Origin: an uncultured Acetatifactor sp.
GTDB taxonomy: Bacteria; Bacillota; Clostridia; Lachnospirales; Lachnospiraceae
NCBI GenBank assembly: GCA_910587555.1
Contig: CAJULV010000017.1
Span: forward strand, 7,534-71,533
DNA length: 64,000 bases
Direction of reading: 5' to 3'
Part shown: in pieces, positions 48,976 through 58,576 of the stretch
How the letters are laid out: every line of letters starts with the position of its first letter
Numbering within the stretch: the first letter of the stretch is position 1
Notes under the pieces: model-generated
What the model was told of the DNA's origin: nothing
Seen by the model: the letters and a program-made list of their open reading frames with translations, nothing else
Database searches by the model: none
Position numbers and translations under genes: made by a program

Positions 48976-50814
48976 TCAGACATAATACCTTGCCTGGGCA
49001 TTCCACATCTGCGTATACCGGCCTCCCGCGGCATAGAGTTCCTCATGGCTGCCCCGCTCCACGATTTCCCCCTCATGGAATACGATAATTTCGTCACAGA
49101 ACCGGCAGCTGCTCATTCTGTGGGAAATGTAGATACTGGTTCTGCCCTCCACCATTTCGTTAAACCGGGCGTAAATCTGCGCCTCCGCCTTAGCGTCCAG
49201 GGCAGCCGTTGGTTCATCCAGTATGACTACAGGCGCATCTTTGTACAGGGCCCTTGCCAACGCCAGTTTCTGGGCCTCCCCTCCGCTGACGGCCACCCCG
49301 TCCCGAAGATCCTTGTACAGATAGGTGTCCAGCTGCTTCTCCATATCCCTGACAAAGCCGTCCGCTTCCGCCTGGCGCAGAGCATCCCAGAGCTTCTCCT
49401 CCTGCCATTCATAGCCTGCGGCGACATTTTCCCCCACAGAGAAAGAAAACAGTTTGAAATCCTGGAACACCACGCTGAAGAGGCCCCGGTACTCCTCCTG
49501 GCTGTATTTGCGGATATCCACGCCGTTTAAGGTGATTCTCCCCTCAGTTGGGTCATAAAGGCGGCAGAGCAGCTTGATAAATGTGGTTTTTCCGGCGCCG
49601 TTGCGTCCCACCACCGCCATTTTCCCCCGGATATTGATTCTGCAGTTCACATTTTTCAATACGGGAATCTCACTGCCCGGATACCGGAAGCTCACGTTCT
49701 CAAAGGCCAGCTCATACTCCCCGTCATCCCGTTTCTCCACCGGGATACTGCCCTTCCCATGAACATTCTCCGTGTCCAGAAACTTCAGAAATTCGTCTGT
49801 ATAGATGCAGATTTTCTGCAGTTCTCCATGCTTTGCAATCACGGAAAAGCAGGCTCCGCCAAACTGGTTCAGCGCCCCCGCATAGCGGGTGAAAGCGCCT
49901 ACGGTAACGGCTCCCGTCACCGTCTTCAGCGCCACCAGGAAATAGGTGACAACCGTAAAAAAAGCATTTACCAGTCGGTTGGCATTGGCCTCCGCCCTTC
50001 CCACGTCGCAGCTGGCGGAAAAATAGGCCCGGGCCCTTTTGCCGAATTCCGCGGAATTGTGCAGAATCATCTCCTCCATACCGTAAATGCGGATGATCTT
50101 CCCCACCTTTGCCTCCCCGAATATCTGCTGATTCAGATACATCAGCTTGTGCTCCTCCCACGTATGGGCCTGGAAAATCTCCATCTGCCTGCGGGCAAAT
50201 TTTCCGAATCCCCTAAAGGCGCAGAAAGCCATTCCCCCAAGCGTTCCCGCGAACAGCAGAAACGAGGGCAGCGGCCGGGCCAGTATCCCCAACAGGCCAA
50301 ACTCCCCCCGGGGTCCGGAAGCGCACAGACAGCCCACCAGAAAAACCGACAGGAATATATTGAGAATCGCCTGTAAAATATCGGTATAATGGCACAAAAG
50401 GACGCCAAGACCGCCGTACATATCCGATGTCCTCTCGGAAAAAAGAAGCTTTTCCGCAGCTTCCGGGTTCTCCATGGTCTCGTAGTCCATGGAAAAGGCT
50501 TTTTCCCGCAGCCAGACATAGAAGATCAGCCATATCTTCGTCAGCCTGCCTTTGAACTGCCGCCGGAGCAGCTGCTCCGTAAGTCCCAGGAGCAGGCCAA
50601 GTCCCAGCAGCAGAAGCGCCAGACCCGCCGCCTTCCTGTATTCCTCAAGGAGCAGGGCGTCGATCATCTCCGCGGTCACAAAGAGTCCTGCATAGGTCTG
50701 CGTCAGGGAAAGCGCCACCTTGAGCAGATGCAGCGGAATAATAAGGGAATCCTCCCTGTGGATCATCTTCATGATCCGAAAGCCTGTTCTGTGAATGGAT
50801 TTTAATTTCTGCAT
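48976..50814 (-). CDS. ABC exporter, fused membrane and ATPase domains
   Basis: 612 residues. Exporter domain with about six helices (residues 20-330). ATPase: Walker A GRNGAGKTT (about 400), Q-loop VVFQDFKLFSFSVGENVAAG, signature VSGGEAQKLALARAL, Walker B VVILDEPTAALD, H-loop YISHRMSSCRFCDEI. Complete and apparently active. Probably forms a heterodimer with 50845-52665, 30 bp upstream. Family members export peptides, lipids or drugs; cargo unknown. The broken ABC gene at 52745-54224 is a close paralogue. Confidence 0.92.
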   Translation of the reverse strand: MQKLKSIHRTGFRIMKMIHREDSLIIPLHLLKVALSLTQTYAGLFVTAEMIDALLLEEYRKAAGLALLLLGLGLLLGLTEQLLRRQFKGRLTKIWLIFYVWLREKAFSMDYETMENPEAAEKLLFSERTSDMYGGLGVLLCHYTDILQAILNIFLSVFLVGCLCASGPRGEFGLLGILARPLPSFLLFAGTLGGMAFCAFRGFGKFARRQMEIFQAHTWEEHKLMYLNQQIFGEAKVGKIIRIYGMEEMILHNSAEFGKRARAYFSASCDVGRAEANANRLVNAFFTVVTYFLVALKTVTGAVTVGAFTRYAGALNQFGGACFSVIAKHGELQKICIYTDEFLKFLDTENVHGKGSIPVEKRDDGEYELAFENVSFRYPGSEIPVLKNVNCRINIRGKMAVVGRNGAGKTTFIKLLCRLYDPTEGRITLNGVDIRKYSQEEYRGLFSVVFQDFKLFSFSVGENVAAGYEWQEEKLWDALRQAEADGFVRDMEKQLDTYLYKDLRDGVAVSGGEAQKLALARALYKDAPVVILDEPTAALDAKAEAQIYARFNEMVEGRTSIYISHRMSSCRFCDEIIVFHEGEIVERGSHEELYAAGGRYTQMWNAQARYYV

Positions 50815-50844
50815 GTCAATTCTCCTGTTTCAGATTCATCTGTA

Positions 50845-52665
50845 TCACTTTTTTGCCTTTTGGTAATACCTTGCCTGCAGGGCAAAAAGCTCCGCATAGG
50901 CCCCTCCCTGTTTCATCAGGCTCTCGTGGCTTCCCTCCTGGAGAATGCGTCCCTGTTCCATAAAAAGGATACGATCGCAAAACCGTGTGGAACTTAACCT
51001 GTGGGAGATAAATACGGCTGTCTTACCCCGGATCATTCCGTCATATTTTTCGTACATTTCACTCTCTGCAATGGGATCCAGAGCCGCGGTGGGCTCGTCC
51101 AGAATCACCACCGGCGCGTCCTTGTACAGCGCCCTGGCCAGCATCATCTTCTGCAGTTCCCCTCCGGAAAGCGTCACCCCTTCCTTATCCATATCCTGAT
51201 TCATGCTGGTTCCCGCCTTCTTCGGAAGCGCCTGTACACGCTCCCACAACCCTGCTTTTTCCAGACAGCGCCGCAGCCTCTCTCCGTCCTCGGTTCCCGC
51301 CTGCGCACAGGACACATTCTCCGACAGCGGGAACGAAAAGGCGAACACCTCCTGGAATACCACGGCAAATTCCCGGAAAATCTCCCTCTGGGACAGGGTC
51401 TGCATATCCTGGCCATCCAGATAAATCTTACCGGAGGAAGGACGGTACAGTCCGCACAGCAGCTTGATCAGCGTAGTCTTCCCGGCGCCGTTCCTGCCCA
51501 CCAGAGCCAGCTTCTCCCCGGCCCGGATGGTCAGGCTCAGATCCTGTATGGTGTCCTCCCTGCTGCCCTCATAGCGGAATGTCACATGCTCCAGACGAAT
51601 CTCGTGCGGTTTTCCCTGTTTCCCGGGTGCGGGCTTCCCCTCCTCCACAATCCCGTAATCCATGAAATCCCGATAGGATTTCATGATTTTTTCATTACTG
51701 AAAATATTGATAACCGCTTCCAGAAATCCCCTTACCCAGGCCTCAAAACCGGCCACAATGCCCACATACAGCAGAAAGGCCGGAAGTCCCAGGCTGCCCA
51801 GAAGCATCTCCCTGATCAGCCATCCGTAAACCACTGCGCTCCTGGCAAAGGTAAGCAGACGATTGCCCATCCCGGCAGCCATGTATCCGTTTTCCTCCCG
51901 GTCAATCAGGGCGCATATCTTTCTGATGCTCTCCCTCATGGCTTCCGGAAACCACCTGTCCATCCGATACAGACGGATATCCTTTCCGTTGCCCGGAAGA
52001 ATGGATTCCCTCCTTAAATACCGGAACTCCTTCCAGATATCCTCGATCTCCTCCTCCATCCCGTAAGTCCGTCTGGCAGCCAGAAGATGAAAACCTGTCA
52101 CAATAAAAGTCTGCAGAACCAGAAATGCCAGAAGGAATCCGCTTTCCCTGCCCACAATCACCCCGTAGACCGCCAGACCGCCCAGGTTGGCCAGCATATC
52201 CCAGTAGCTTTTGGCATAGGCCTCTATCCCGGCTCCGTTTCCCATGTAGAGATTGCGCTGCGCAGCCTCCCATTTCTTCCTTCCCCCGGCGCTTTCCAGG
52301 CTCTGTATGTCCATTTCCAGTGTCTTGCGTTCAAATTCCCTTGTGATATCGATGCGGAACAGGAAAAACAGCTTATTCCGCAATTCCTTCAGATTTCCCT
52401 GAAGAAAACGGGCTCCCTGGAGCAGAAGAATGTACCCTGCCACCATCAGCAGCCTCACCCAGGGCGCTTTTCCGCTTACCAGGCAGGCGGCTGCAGCTCC
52501 CGCCATGGCAGCCTCCAGAAAAGGCAGCAGCACACTGCACAGAGTATCCCCCACGCAGACCGCAAAGGCTCTTGTCCCCTCCTCTCGTCTCAGCGCCCTG
52601 AAGGTGTAAAGACAATTGCTCCAGATGGGATATTTTTTTAACTCTTTCATTTCCGCTTTTTTCAT
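50845..52665 (-). CDS. ABC exporter, fused membrane and ATPase domains
   Basis: 606 residues, with the same architecture as 48976-50814. Walker A GRNGAGKTT, Q-loop VVFQEVFAFSFPLSENVSC, signature LSGGELQKMMLARAL, Walker B VVILDEPTAALDP, H-loop FISHRLSSTRFCDRI. N-terminal cytoplasmic Lys-rich stretch, then membrane helices from about residue 35. Middle gene of three tandem ABC genes; the first one is broken. With the two-component system upstream this resembles regulated peptide or antibiotic export systems. Confidence 0.92.
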   Translation of the reverse strand: MKKAEMKELKKYPIWSNCLYTFRALRREEGTRAFAVCVGDTLCSVLLPFLEAAMAGAAAACLVSGKAPWVRLLMVAGYILLLQGARFLQGNLKELRNKLFFLFRIDITREFERKTLEMDIQSLESAGGRKKWEAAQRNLYMGNGAGIEAYAKSYWDMLANLGGLAVYGVIVGRESGFLLAFLVLQTFIVTGFHLLAARRTYGMEEEIEDIWKEFRYLRRESILPGNGKDIRLYRMDRWFPEAMRESIRKICALIDREENGYMAAGMGNRLLTFARSAVVYGWLIREMLLGSLGLPAFLLYVGIVAGFEAWVRGFLEAVINIFSNEKIMKSYRDFMDYGIVEEGKPAPGKQGKPHEIRLEHVTFRYEGSREDTIQDLSLTIRAGEKLALVGRNGAGKTTLIKLLCGLYRPSSGKIYLDGQDMQTLSQREIFREFAVVFQEVFAFSFPLSENVSCAQAGTEDGERLRRCLEKAGLWERVQALPKKAGTSMNQDMDKEGVTLSGGELQKMMLARALYKDAPVVILDEPTAALDPIAESEMYEKYDGMIRGKTAVFISHRLSSTRFCDRILFMEQGRILQEGSHESLMKQGGAYAELFALQARYYQKAKK

Positions 52666-52744
52666 TTCCTTTTTTCCTTCTTTTCTTCCCGGATTTTGCC
52701 CCCCGGTCTTCTCTGCTGCAAAAACCCTGCCCGGTTCTTCCGCC

Positions 52745-53614
52745 TCAGCAGCCCTCTTTATTTACGTAATATTTCGCCTGGGCATGCCACATCTTCGCAT
52801 AATGCCCCTGTTTTTCCAGAAGCTCCTCATGGCTTCCCCGCTCCACAATCTCTCCGTCCCGGAATACCACAATATCGTCGCAGAACCTGCAGCTGCTCAT
52901 GCGGTGGGAGATGTAGATACTGGTCTTGTCTCTCACCATCTCATGGAACCCTGCGTACACCTGGGCCTCGCTGATGGGGTCTAAGGCGGCTGTGGGTTCG
53001 TCCAGTACCACAAAGGGCGCGTCCTTGTACAGCGCTCTGGCCAGGGCCAGCTTCTGGGCCTCCCCGCCGCTGATGTCCACGCCGCCCTCCCTGTCCTTAA
53101 ACAGCAGCGTGTCCATTCCCTCCGGAAGCTTCTCCGCAAAACCCGCAGCCCCTGCCCGCTCCAGACAGTCTCTGATCCGGGCATCGTCCCGCTCATAAGA
53201 GGTGACAAGATTCTGCCACATCGGAAAGGCAAACAGCTTGAAATCCTGAAAAACCACACCGAACAGCTCTCTGTATTCCTCCTCCCGGTATTTCCGGATG
53301 TCTATGCCGTTCAGGGTAATGACGCCCTCGGTAGGTTCATACAGCCTGCAGAGAAGCTTTACAAAAGTAGTCTTTCCCGCGCCGTTTTCTCCCACCAGCG
53401 CCAGCTTGTCTTTCATTTTAATCTTACAGTTCACATGCTTTAGAATCATCTCCTCACTGCCCGGATAGCGGAAGCTCACATCCTGAAATGCAATCTCATA
53501 CTCTCCGTCCAGACGCTTCTCCACGGGAATGCTTCCTGCGACATGACCGTTCTCCATCTTCATCAGCTCCAGGAAATCCGTCATATAATTGCTTAACCGT
53601 GCGTTGATCCCCAT
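52745..53614 (-). pseudogene. Broken ABC exporter, C-terminal ATPase part
   Basis: 289 codons, starting within the linker just before the ATPase (INARLSNYMTDFLELMKMENG). The ATPase domain is complete: Walker A GENGAGKTT, signature ISGGEAQKLALARAL, Walker B FVVLDEPTAALDP, H-loop YISHRMSSCRFCDDI. It is in another frame from the membrane part (53496-54224). The last four membrane helices are lost at the joint near 53620. If translated from ATG 53614 it would be a free ATPase subunit with no membrane domain. Confidence 0.8.
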
Positions 53615-54224
53615 AGAAATTCACTGCCATAATCACTCCCGAAGAACCGAACAGCAGCAAAAGCACCCAGAAATTAATTCTGCCCATGAGCACCGAATAT
53701 ACGATAAGTCCGGCCAGAGCAATGGCCGCATTCTCGAACTCTCCTAAAAAAGCTTCGATTCCCGTATCATTGCCATAATAAATATTTCCTCTGGCTCCTT
53801 CCATCTTCTGCTGGCCCCTTGAGCTCTCAAATTTCTCAAACTCCGCGCTCAGCGCAGTCTCAAACAGCTCCGCTCCCAGACCTATACGAAATACGAATCT
53901 CCCCTTCCGGCTCATATTCCCCAGATAATCTCCCGCTGTGCCCAGGATCTGCAGCGCCAGCACATATCCTGCCAGGGCCAGAAAGATGATCTCCGGCTGC
54001 CAGCCGCTTTCCAGCAGATATACCACTGCGCTGGGCAGAGCCATGGCCGCAAAGGGACGCAGCACGGATATCCCTATTTTCCCGCCGACAACCGCCAGAT
54101 ACCGGGCTCCCATGGCCTTTCTGAACTTGGAGAAGGCTGCTCTGTAATTGTCCCACAGGAGATAACGCCTGTAATCCTCTTCTTCTTTTGCTCTTTTTGT
54201 CTTCTTCCCCTGCCTCTCCTTCAT
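53496..54224 (-). pseudogene. Broken ABC exporter, N-terminal membrane part
   Basis: The frame runs to 54290; I prefer ATG 54224 (MKERQGKKTKRAK) with AAAGGAAG upstream. It encodes a basic N-terminus and helices 1-4 of an exporter (GISVLRPFAAMALPSAVVYLLE, IIFLALAGYVLALQIL, AALAGLIVYSVLM-type, FWVLLLLFGSSGVIMAV), then drifts into non-family sequence near 53620. Internal deletion of roughly 150 residues plus a frameshift relative to paralogues at 48976 and 50845. Confidence 0.78.
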
Positions 54225-54311
54225 CTGCACTTCCTTTTCCTGATTTTTCTTTCCCAATGTTTCGGTTCCTCCCTTCTCACTTCCGCTCATACGCCGTATA
54301 ATGTTAGCATA

Positions 54312-54340
54312 ATATAAAAATCCCCCAAACGGGGGATTTC
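54312..54340 (-). terminator. Rho-independent terminator after the sensor kinase
   Basis: AAATCCCCC and GGGGGATTT form a perfect 9-bp stem with a 4-nt loop, followed on the minus strand by TTATATT. It separates the two-component genes from the ABC genes. Confidence 0.8.
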
Positions 54341-54387
54341 CTCACAAAATGTTCAATTTTCAGCACGAAATGTTCCCGGCAGATTCC

Positions 54388-55593
54388 TCACAGAGGAAGA
54401 GTCACCTCCGCCGCAAAGATACCCGGTTCATTGGCCAGGGTAAGATACCCCTCATATTTGTCCGCCAAGGCTTTCACCCGCTTCATACCCAGTCCATGAT
54501 TGCCCCGCTTTGTGGAGATATAATTCCTCTCGTTAAAATCCAGTTCCTCCCTGGCGGAATTCTGAACGGACATGTAAAGCTGCGATCTGTTCACTACCAT
54601 GTAAATACGCAGAAACCGCTGTTCCTCCGGAATCTTCTCACAGGCCTCCAGAGCATTGTCCAGCAGATTGCCCAGCAGCACGCACAAATCCACATCCTCC
54701 ACGGACAGCGAGGCCGGCAGTACGGCCTTGCAGTTCACCCGGATCCCCTTCTGCCCGGCAATGGACAGTTTGCTGTTCAATATGGCATCCGCCATGAGAT
54801 TCCCTGATTTCACATAAGTATCCACCTGCTCCAGATTCTGCTCCAGATCGTCCAGATAGCTCTTCATCTCCTCCAGCTGTCCCTGGGCAATCTGTACCTT
54901 CATCACCTGCAGATGGTTGTGGTAATCATGCCGCCATCCCCTCATATTCAGGTATATTTCCTTCACTTCCTCATACTGATGGCTCATGATCTCTCTCTGG
55001 AAAAGCTCCGTCCGCGCCTCGAATCCTCTGTGCCAGGAAGAAAGCGTCCCCTCAAGGGAGAGAAACAGCAGCAGCTCCAGGGCCAGAAAACAGAGCAGCT
55101 GGACAGTCCCTGCCTGATTTCTGATATTCCATAAATATATGCACAGTATACCATATACAGAGAAATTCACCAGGGCGTTTCCCATCCGGAAATATCCCTT
55201 TGCAAAGGAGAGCATCCACAGGAAAAAAGGCAGCACTGCCCCGTTCAGCAGCACGGCCCAAACAGGCCCGTCCTTCAGGGCGCACAGAGCCAGCAGCGCC
55301 CCCGGAGCCAGCGCCTTCCACCACTGCTGCCCTAAAGGCTCCCGGTCATAAAACAGCACATACAGAAACAGGACCAGCGCCGTGAAAAGCCAGCCCCCCA
55401 AAATCACCAGGTCAGCAGCTAAGGCCCCGGAAACCAGTCCTGCCCTGACCACAGCCTCCGTGGCCAGCAGCGCCGTTCCTGTCATTCCCCACACGATAAT
55501 CCTCTTTCCCCGGCCTTTTTCCAGATCACAGATCTGCTCTATATAATACTGATACAAGACCAGCCATATAAGCCGGATCCCCAACTGCAGCAT
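54388..55593 (-). CDS. GHKL sensor histidine kinase (Agr/LytS-type)
   Basis: 401 residues. Six or so N-terminal membrane helices (about 1-190) sense a signal at the membrane. Phospho-acceptor His in MRGWRHDYHNHLQVMK, N box in LLGNLLDNALEACEKIP, and G box in STKRGNHGLGMKRVKAL. Pairs with the LytTR regulator 53 bp upstream. Typical of quorum or peptide-sensing systems that drive neighbouring ABC exporters. Confidence 0.9.
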   Translation of the reverse strand: MLQLGIRLIWLVLYQYYIEQICDLEKGRGKRIIVWGMTGTALLATEAVVRAGLVSGALAADLVILGGWLFTALVLFLYVLFYDREPLGQQWWKALAPGALLALCALKDGPVWAVLLNGAVLPFFLWMLSFAKGYFRMGNALVNFSVYGILCIYLWNIRNQAGTVQLLCFLALELLLFLSLEGTLSSWHRGFEARTELFQREIMSHQYEEVKEIYLNMRGWRHDYHNHLQVMKVQIAQGQLEEMKSYLDDLEQNLEQVDTYVKSGNLMADAILNSKLSIAGQKGIRVNCKAVLPASLSVEDVDLCVLLGNLLDNALEACEKIPEEQRFLRIYMVVNRSQLYMSVQNSAREELDFNERNYISTKRGNHGLGMKRVKALADKYEGYLTLANEPGIFAAEVTLPL

Positions 55594-55645
55594 AGCGCCT
55601 GTTCCCTCCGTTTTTTGTCAAATCCCTTTCCCGCCGGATGCTGTC

Positions 55646-56371
55646 TCAAAAGCTCTGCCTGCGGAAATATTCCATATACGCCCGGTTCAGCTCCTCCCAT
55701 TTTCCCCTGGCCAGGGGAACCGACATCCCGTTGTCCATGCAGATTTCCTTCTTTCCGATTCTTTCCACATGCTCCAGATTCACAAAGTAGGATCTGTGCG
55801 GCTTAAAAAAGGAATCCGTACATTCCTGCAGTTCCTGTTCCATCTGCTGAATGCCTGTCTTGCACACAAGCTCCCGGCCTTCTTTTTTCCACAGGATACA
55901 GTCATGCCCGCGGCTTTCCAGACAGCAGATATCTGCCGCAAACACCTTTTCCACTTCCCCGGCTGACAGGCAGGCCAGAATCGCTGCCCTGTCCCTGACC
56001 CGCTCCCCGGCCCTGCCAAGCGCCGCCCACAGACGGTCTTTTTTCACCGGCTTCACCAGATAAGACACCGCCTCCAGGTCATAGCCCTCCAGCGCGAAGT
56101 CCGGATTTCCCGTCACAAAGATAATGTTCACCGGATTGCCCAGCTGCCGCAGCCGTCTCGCCAGCTCCATGCCGTCCGTCCCCGGCATCTCAATGTCCAG
56201 GAGCAGAATATCCGTATCCTTCCGTTCTTCCCACGCAAACAAAAAGGCATCCGCAGAAGCATACCTTTCCACACTGCAGGCCCTTCCTTCCGCTTCCGCC
56301 CAGTTCCCGGCTTCCCCTGCCAGATACTCCAGGGTTCTCATGTCATCGTCACATACAGCCAAATGTAACAT
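55646..56371 (-). CDS. LytTR-family response regulator
   Basis: 241 residues from ATG 56371 (GGAAGGGAAG upstream; frame open to 56398). Receiver domain: AVCDDDMRTLEYL acidic pocket, phospho-acceptor Asp in ILLLDIEMPGTDGMEL, and SYLVKPVKKDRLW. C-terminal LytTR DNA-binding domain from about residue 140: IQQMEQELQECTDSFFKPHRSYFVNLEHVERIGKKEICMDNGMSVPLARGKWEEL. Upstream of the kinase in a two-gene operon. Confidence 0.92.
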   Translation of the reverse strand: MLHLAVCDDDMRTLEYLAGEAGNWAEAEGRACSVERYASADAFLFAWEERKDTDILLLDIEMPGTDGMELARRLRQLGNPVNIIFVTGNPDFALEGYDLEAVSYLVKPVKKDRLWAALGRAGERVRDRAAILACLSAGEVEKVFAADICCLESRGHDCILWKKEGRELVCKTGIQQMEQELQECTDSFFKPHRSYFVNLEHVERIGKKEICMDNGMSVPLARGKWEELNRAYMEYFRRQSF

Positions 56372-56417
56372 CTCCGGCTTCCCTTCCGGCCAAAACACAG
56401 TCGCCAGGCCTCATTGC

Positions 56418-57002
56418 TCATTCTCCGGAAACAGCAGCCGTAACTGCAGCCGGGTCCGTCAGCTGGGGGCCTTCCCCCATCACTTCCCCGTTTTCCGCTG
56501 CCTCCCGGGGATCATCGTATACCTTCTTCCCCTCGTCACCCCAGAGGGAATCGTATTTCTCCTTCTTCTGCCGCTGTACCATGGCGCCTATATTCTTCGC
56601 TGTCTGGTACATTTCTTCACTGTATTTCATTAATTTCCGCTCGTCTGACGCAGGAACAATGGCTCCCCTCATGATACGGCGGGCCACCTCCATAATTTTG
56701 GCCATATCCACCGCATACTCTTCCGCTGCGTCCGCCTGCTGTTCCCCCACCGTGGCATTCCAGTAGGCGCAGTACTGCTCTGCCAGATCGCTTAAATAAT
56801 CCTGATACTCTTCCTGCTTCTCTTTCAGGGTCTCCAATGTCAGCTCCAGGGTGGCAGCCTCGGACTCATACTGCTCCTTTTCATCCGGATGCGCCTCCAT
56901 CCGGCGGCGGAGGTTCTGAAGCTGCTTTGACACCGATGCCCTCTCCTTCTGATATGCCCTGACCTGTTCCCTGTAGATCCCCTGCGCTTCTCCAATCTTC
57001 AT
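56418..57002 (-). CDS. Coiled-coil hypothetical protein
   Basis: 194 residues, strongly helical and charged. A coiled coil spans about residues 5-85 (REQVRAYQKERASVSKQLQNLRRRMEAH; ATLELTLETLKEKQEEYQDYLSDLAEQY), then a second helical part with EEYAVDMAKIMEVARRIMRGAIVPASDERKLMKYSEEMYQTAKNIG and an acidic disordered end. No known domain recognised. Its stop lies 46 bp before the response regulator's start, so it may belong to that operon. Confidence 0.75.
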   Translation of the reverse strand: MKIGEAQGIYREQVRAYQKERASVSKQLQNLRRRMEAHPDEKEQYESEAATLELTLETLKEKQEEYQDYLSDLAEQYCAYWNATVGEQQADAAEEYAVDMAKIMEVARRIMRGAIVPASDERKLMKYSEEMYQTAKNIGAMVQRQKKEKYDSLWGDEGKKVYDDPREAAENGEVMGEGPQLTDPAAVTAAVSGE

Positions 57003-57068
57003 TCCGCTTCCCTCCCGGTGTTCCCTGTTCCGGCTTTTCCATCCGATACGGCCCTCTGAATCTCCCTG

Positions 57069-58379
57069 TCACGAGTCCAGAAGTTCAAACAGCCTGGCCC
57101 CATGGGCAGGCACAAGATCCGTCAGCACCCCTCCGGCAGGCGCAATATCCCTGCCGCTCCAGAGTTCCACAGCCCTGGAGATTCCTGATGTTCTTCCCGC
57201 AAACTGCTCTACTTCCTCCAGGCTGCAGGAAACCTGCCTGGCCTCCTCCATAAAATTGAAAAACGCCAGATACCGTTCGCCTTCCTTACGGCAGCTCCAG
57301 ATGGCATACTCCTCATTTTTCTCAAACTGTCTTCCCACATATTCATTTGAGACCAGTTTCAGGATCTCCTTCCTGGTCAGCAGCCACAGGGTCCACTCAT
57401 CCAGCTTCGTCAGCTCCGCCCCTGCCATAAGCGGCGAACCAAATACTGACCATAATGTCATCATTGTGATCTGTTCGTCCCTGGTAAAACGGGTATCCCG
57501 CTCTCCGTTCCCGAATCCGCCGCCCAGTTTCCCAAGCGGCAGCATGTCACAGTCAGGATAAGAACCGGGAGCCACATGATTCTGCCACAATTCACATCTG
57601 TCAAACATATTCCGCAGCAGATCCCACTGATCCCAGAAATCATCGGTAATCCGCCACATATTTGCGTATTTTTCGTAATGCCACGCTTTCTCAATAACCG
57701 CCGGTCCCGGTGAAAGGGAAAGTATGATATCCCTGCCCGTTTTTTCGATGGCAGCATGCAGCATCTCCACCTCATGGGCGGCTGAATAGGGATTGTGGGG
57801 ATACAGATTTGTATTGCAGATATCGTCGCATTTTATATAATCCACACCCCATTGCGCATACATGCCGATAATGGAGTCATAGTAAGCCTGGCTGCCCTCT
57901 GCGTTTTTCCGCAGACCGTACATATCCGGGTTCCATCCGCAGATGGAGGAGGGATCCGCAGCCTGGTCTGCCCTTGCATCGCTCCCGAGAATGGGCAGAT
58001 GCCTGTGGGCGGCAAGCCTCGGAATTCCCCGCATGATATGGATGCCGAACTTCAGCCCCAGTCCGTGCACATATTCCGCCAGCGGGCCGAAACCCTTTCC
58101 TCCCGCCGAGGAGGGAAAGCGCTTTACATCCGGCTGCAGCCGTCCGTATTCGTCCATCTCCGCTTCGCCGAAGGGAATGTACTGGTATCTGTCCCGCATG
58201 GTACCGGCATCCCCGGCATACCACTGAATATCCACTACCACATACTCCCAACCTGCATCCTTCAAATGCGCAGCCATATAGTCTGCATTGGCCCTGACTC
58301 TCTCCTCGCTGACAGTTGTGTCATAATAGTCATAGCTGTTCCACCCCATGGGTGCTTTGTACACTTGCATTCTGCCCAT
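57069..58379 (-). CDS. GH27 family glycosidase (alpha-galactosidase type)
   Basis: 436 residues, no signal peptide, so cytoplasmic. TIM barrel: APMGWNSYDYYDTTVSEERV, DIQWYAG, GLKFGIHIMRGIPR, catalytic nucleophile Asp in WGVDYIKCDDIC, acid/base Asp in MWRITDDFWDQW, and GSPLMAGAEL. The C-terminal beta domain is short. Known GH27 members cleave alpha-galactosides or beta-arabinopyranosides; the choice cannot be made here. Just downstream of an NAD-dependent epimerase with the 105-bp repeat in between. Confidence 0.9.
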   Translation of the reverse strand: MGRMQVYKAPMGWNSYDYYDTTVSEERVRANADYMAAHLKDAGWEYVVVDIQWYAGDAGTMRDRYQYIPFGEAEMDEYGRLQPDVKRFPSSAGGKGFGPLAEYVHGLGLKFGIHIMRGIPRLAAHRHLPILGSDARADQAADPSSICGWNPDMYGLRKNAEGSQAYYDSIIGMYAQWGVDYIKCDDICNTNLYPHNPYSAAHEVEMLHAAIEKTGRDIILSLSPGPAVIEKAWHYEKYANMWRITDDFWDQWDLLRNMFDRCELWQNHVAPGSYPDCDMLPLGKLGGGFGNGERDTRFTRDEQITMMTLWSVFGSPLMAGAELTKLDEWTLWLLTRKEILKLVSNEYVGRQFEKNEEYAIWSCRKEGERYLAFFNFMEEARQVSCSLEEVEQFAGRTSGISRAVELWSGRDIAPAGGVLTDLVPAHGARLFELLDS

Positions 58380-58471
58380 CCTCTCTGCAGACAGAAGCAG
58401 GCAGGCCCCTTCCCGCCTCTGCCTTCCGCTCTGTTATAAATCCCAGGCCTGATAATATACGGCCCCGTTGG

Positions 58472-58576
58472 TTATACTCGTGAACGCATTTAATTGCCGC
58501 TTTCAGCTCTGGATTGCCGATGCGTTCACTCGTTATACTGTGCAGACGGCAATTAATTTCGTTTGTGGGTATAAAT
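58472..58576. repeat. 105-bp pseudoknot-capable repeat, copy 2
   Basis: Identical to 41612-41716, including both interleaved stems. Its last 24 bases overlap the end of the epimerase gene and supply its stop codon and last eight residues (IYTHKRN). Confidence 0.92.
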
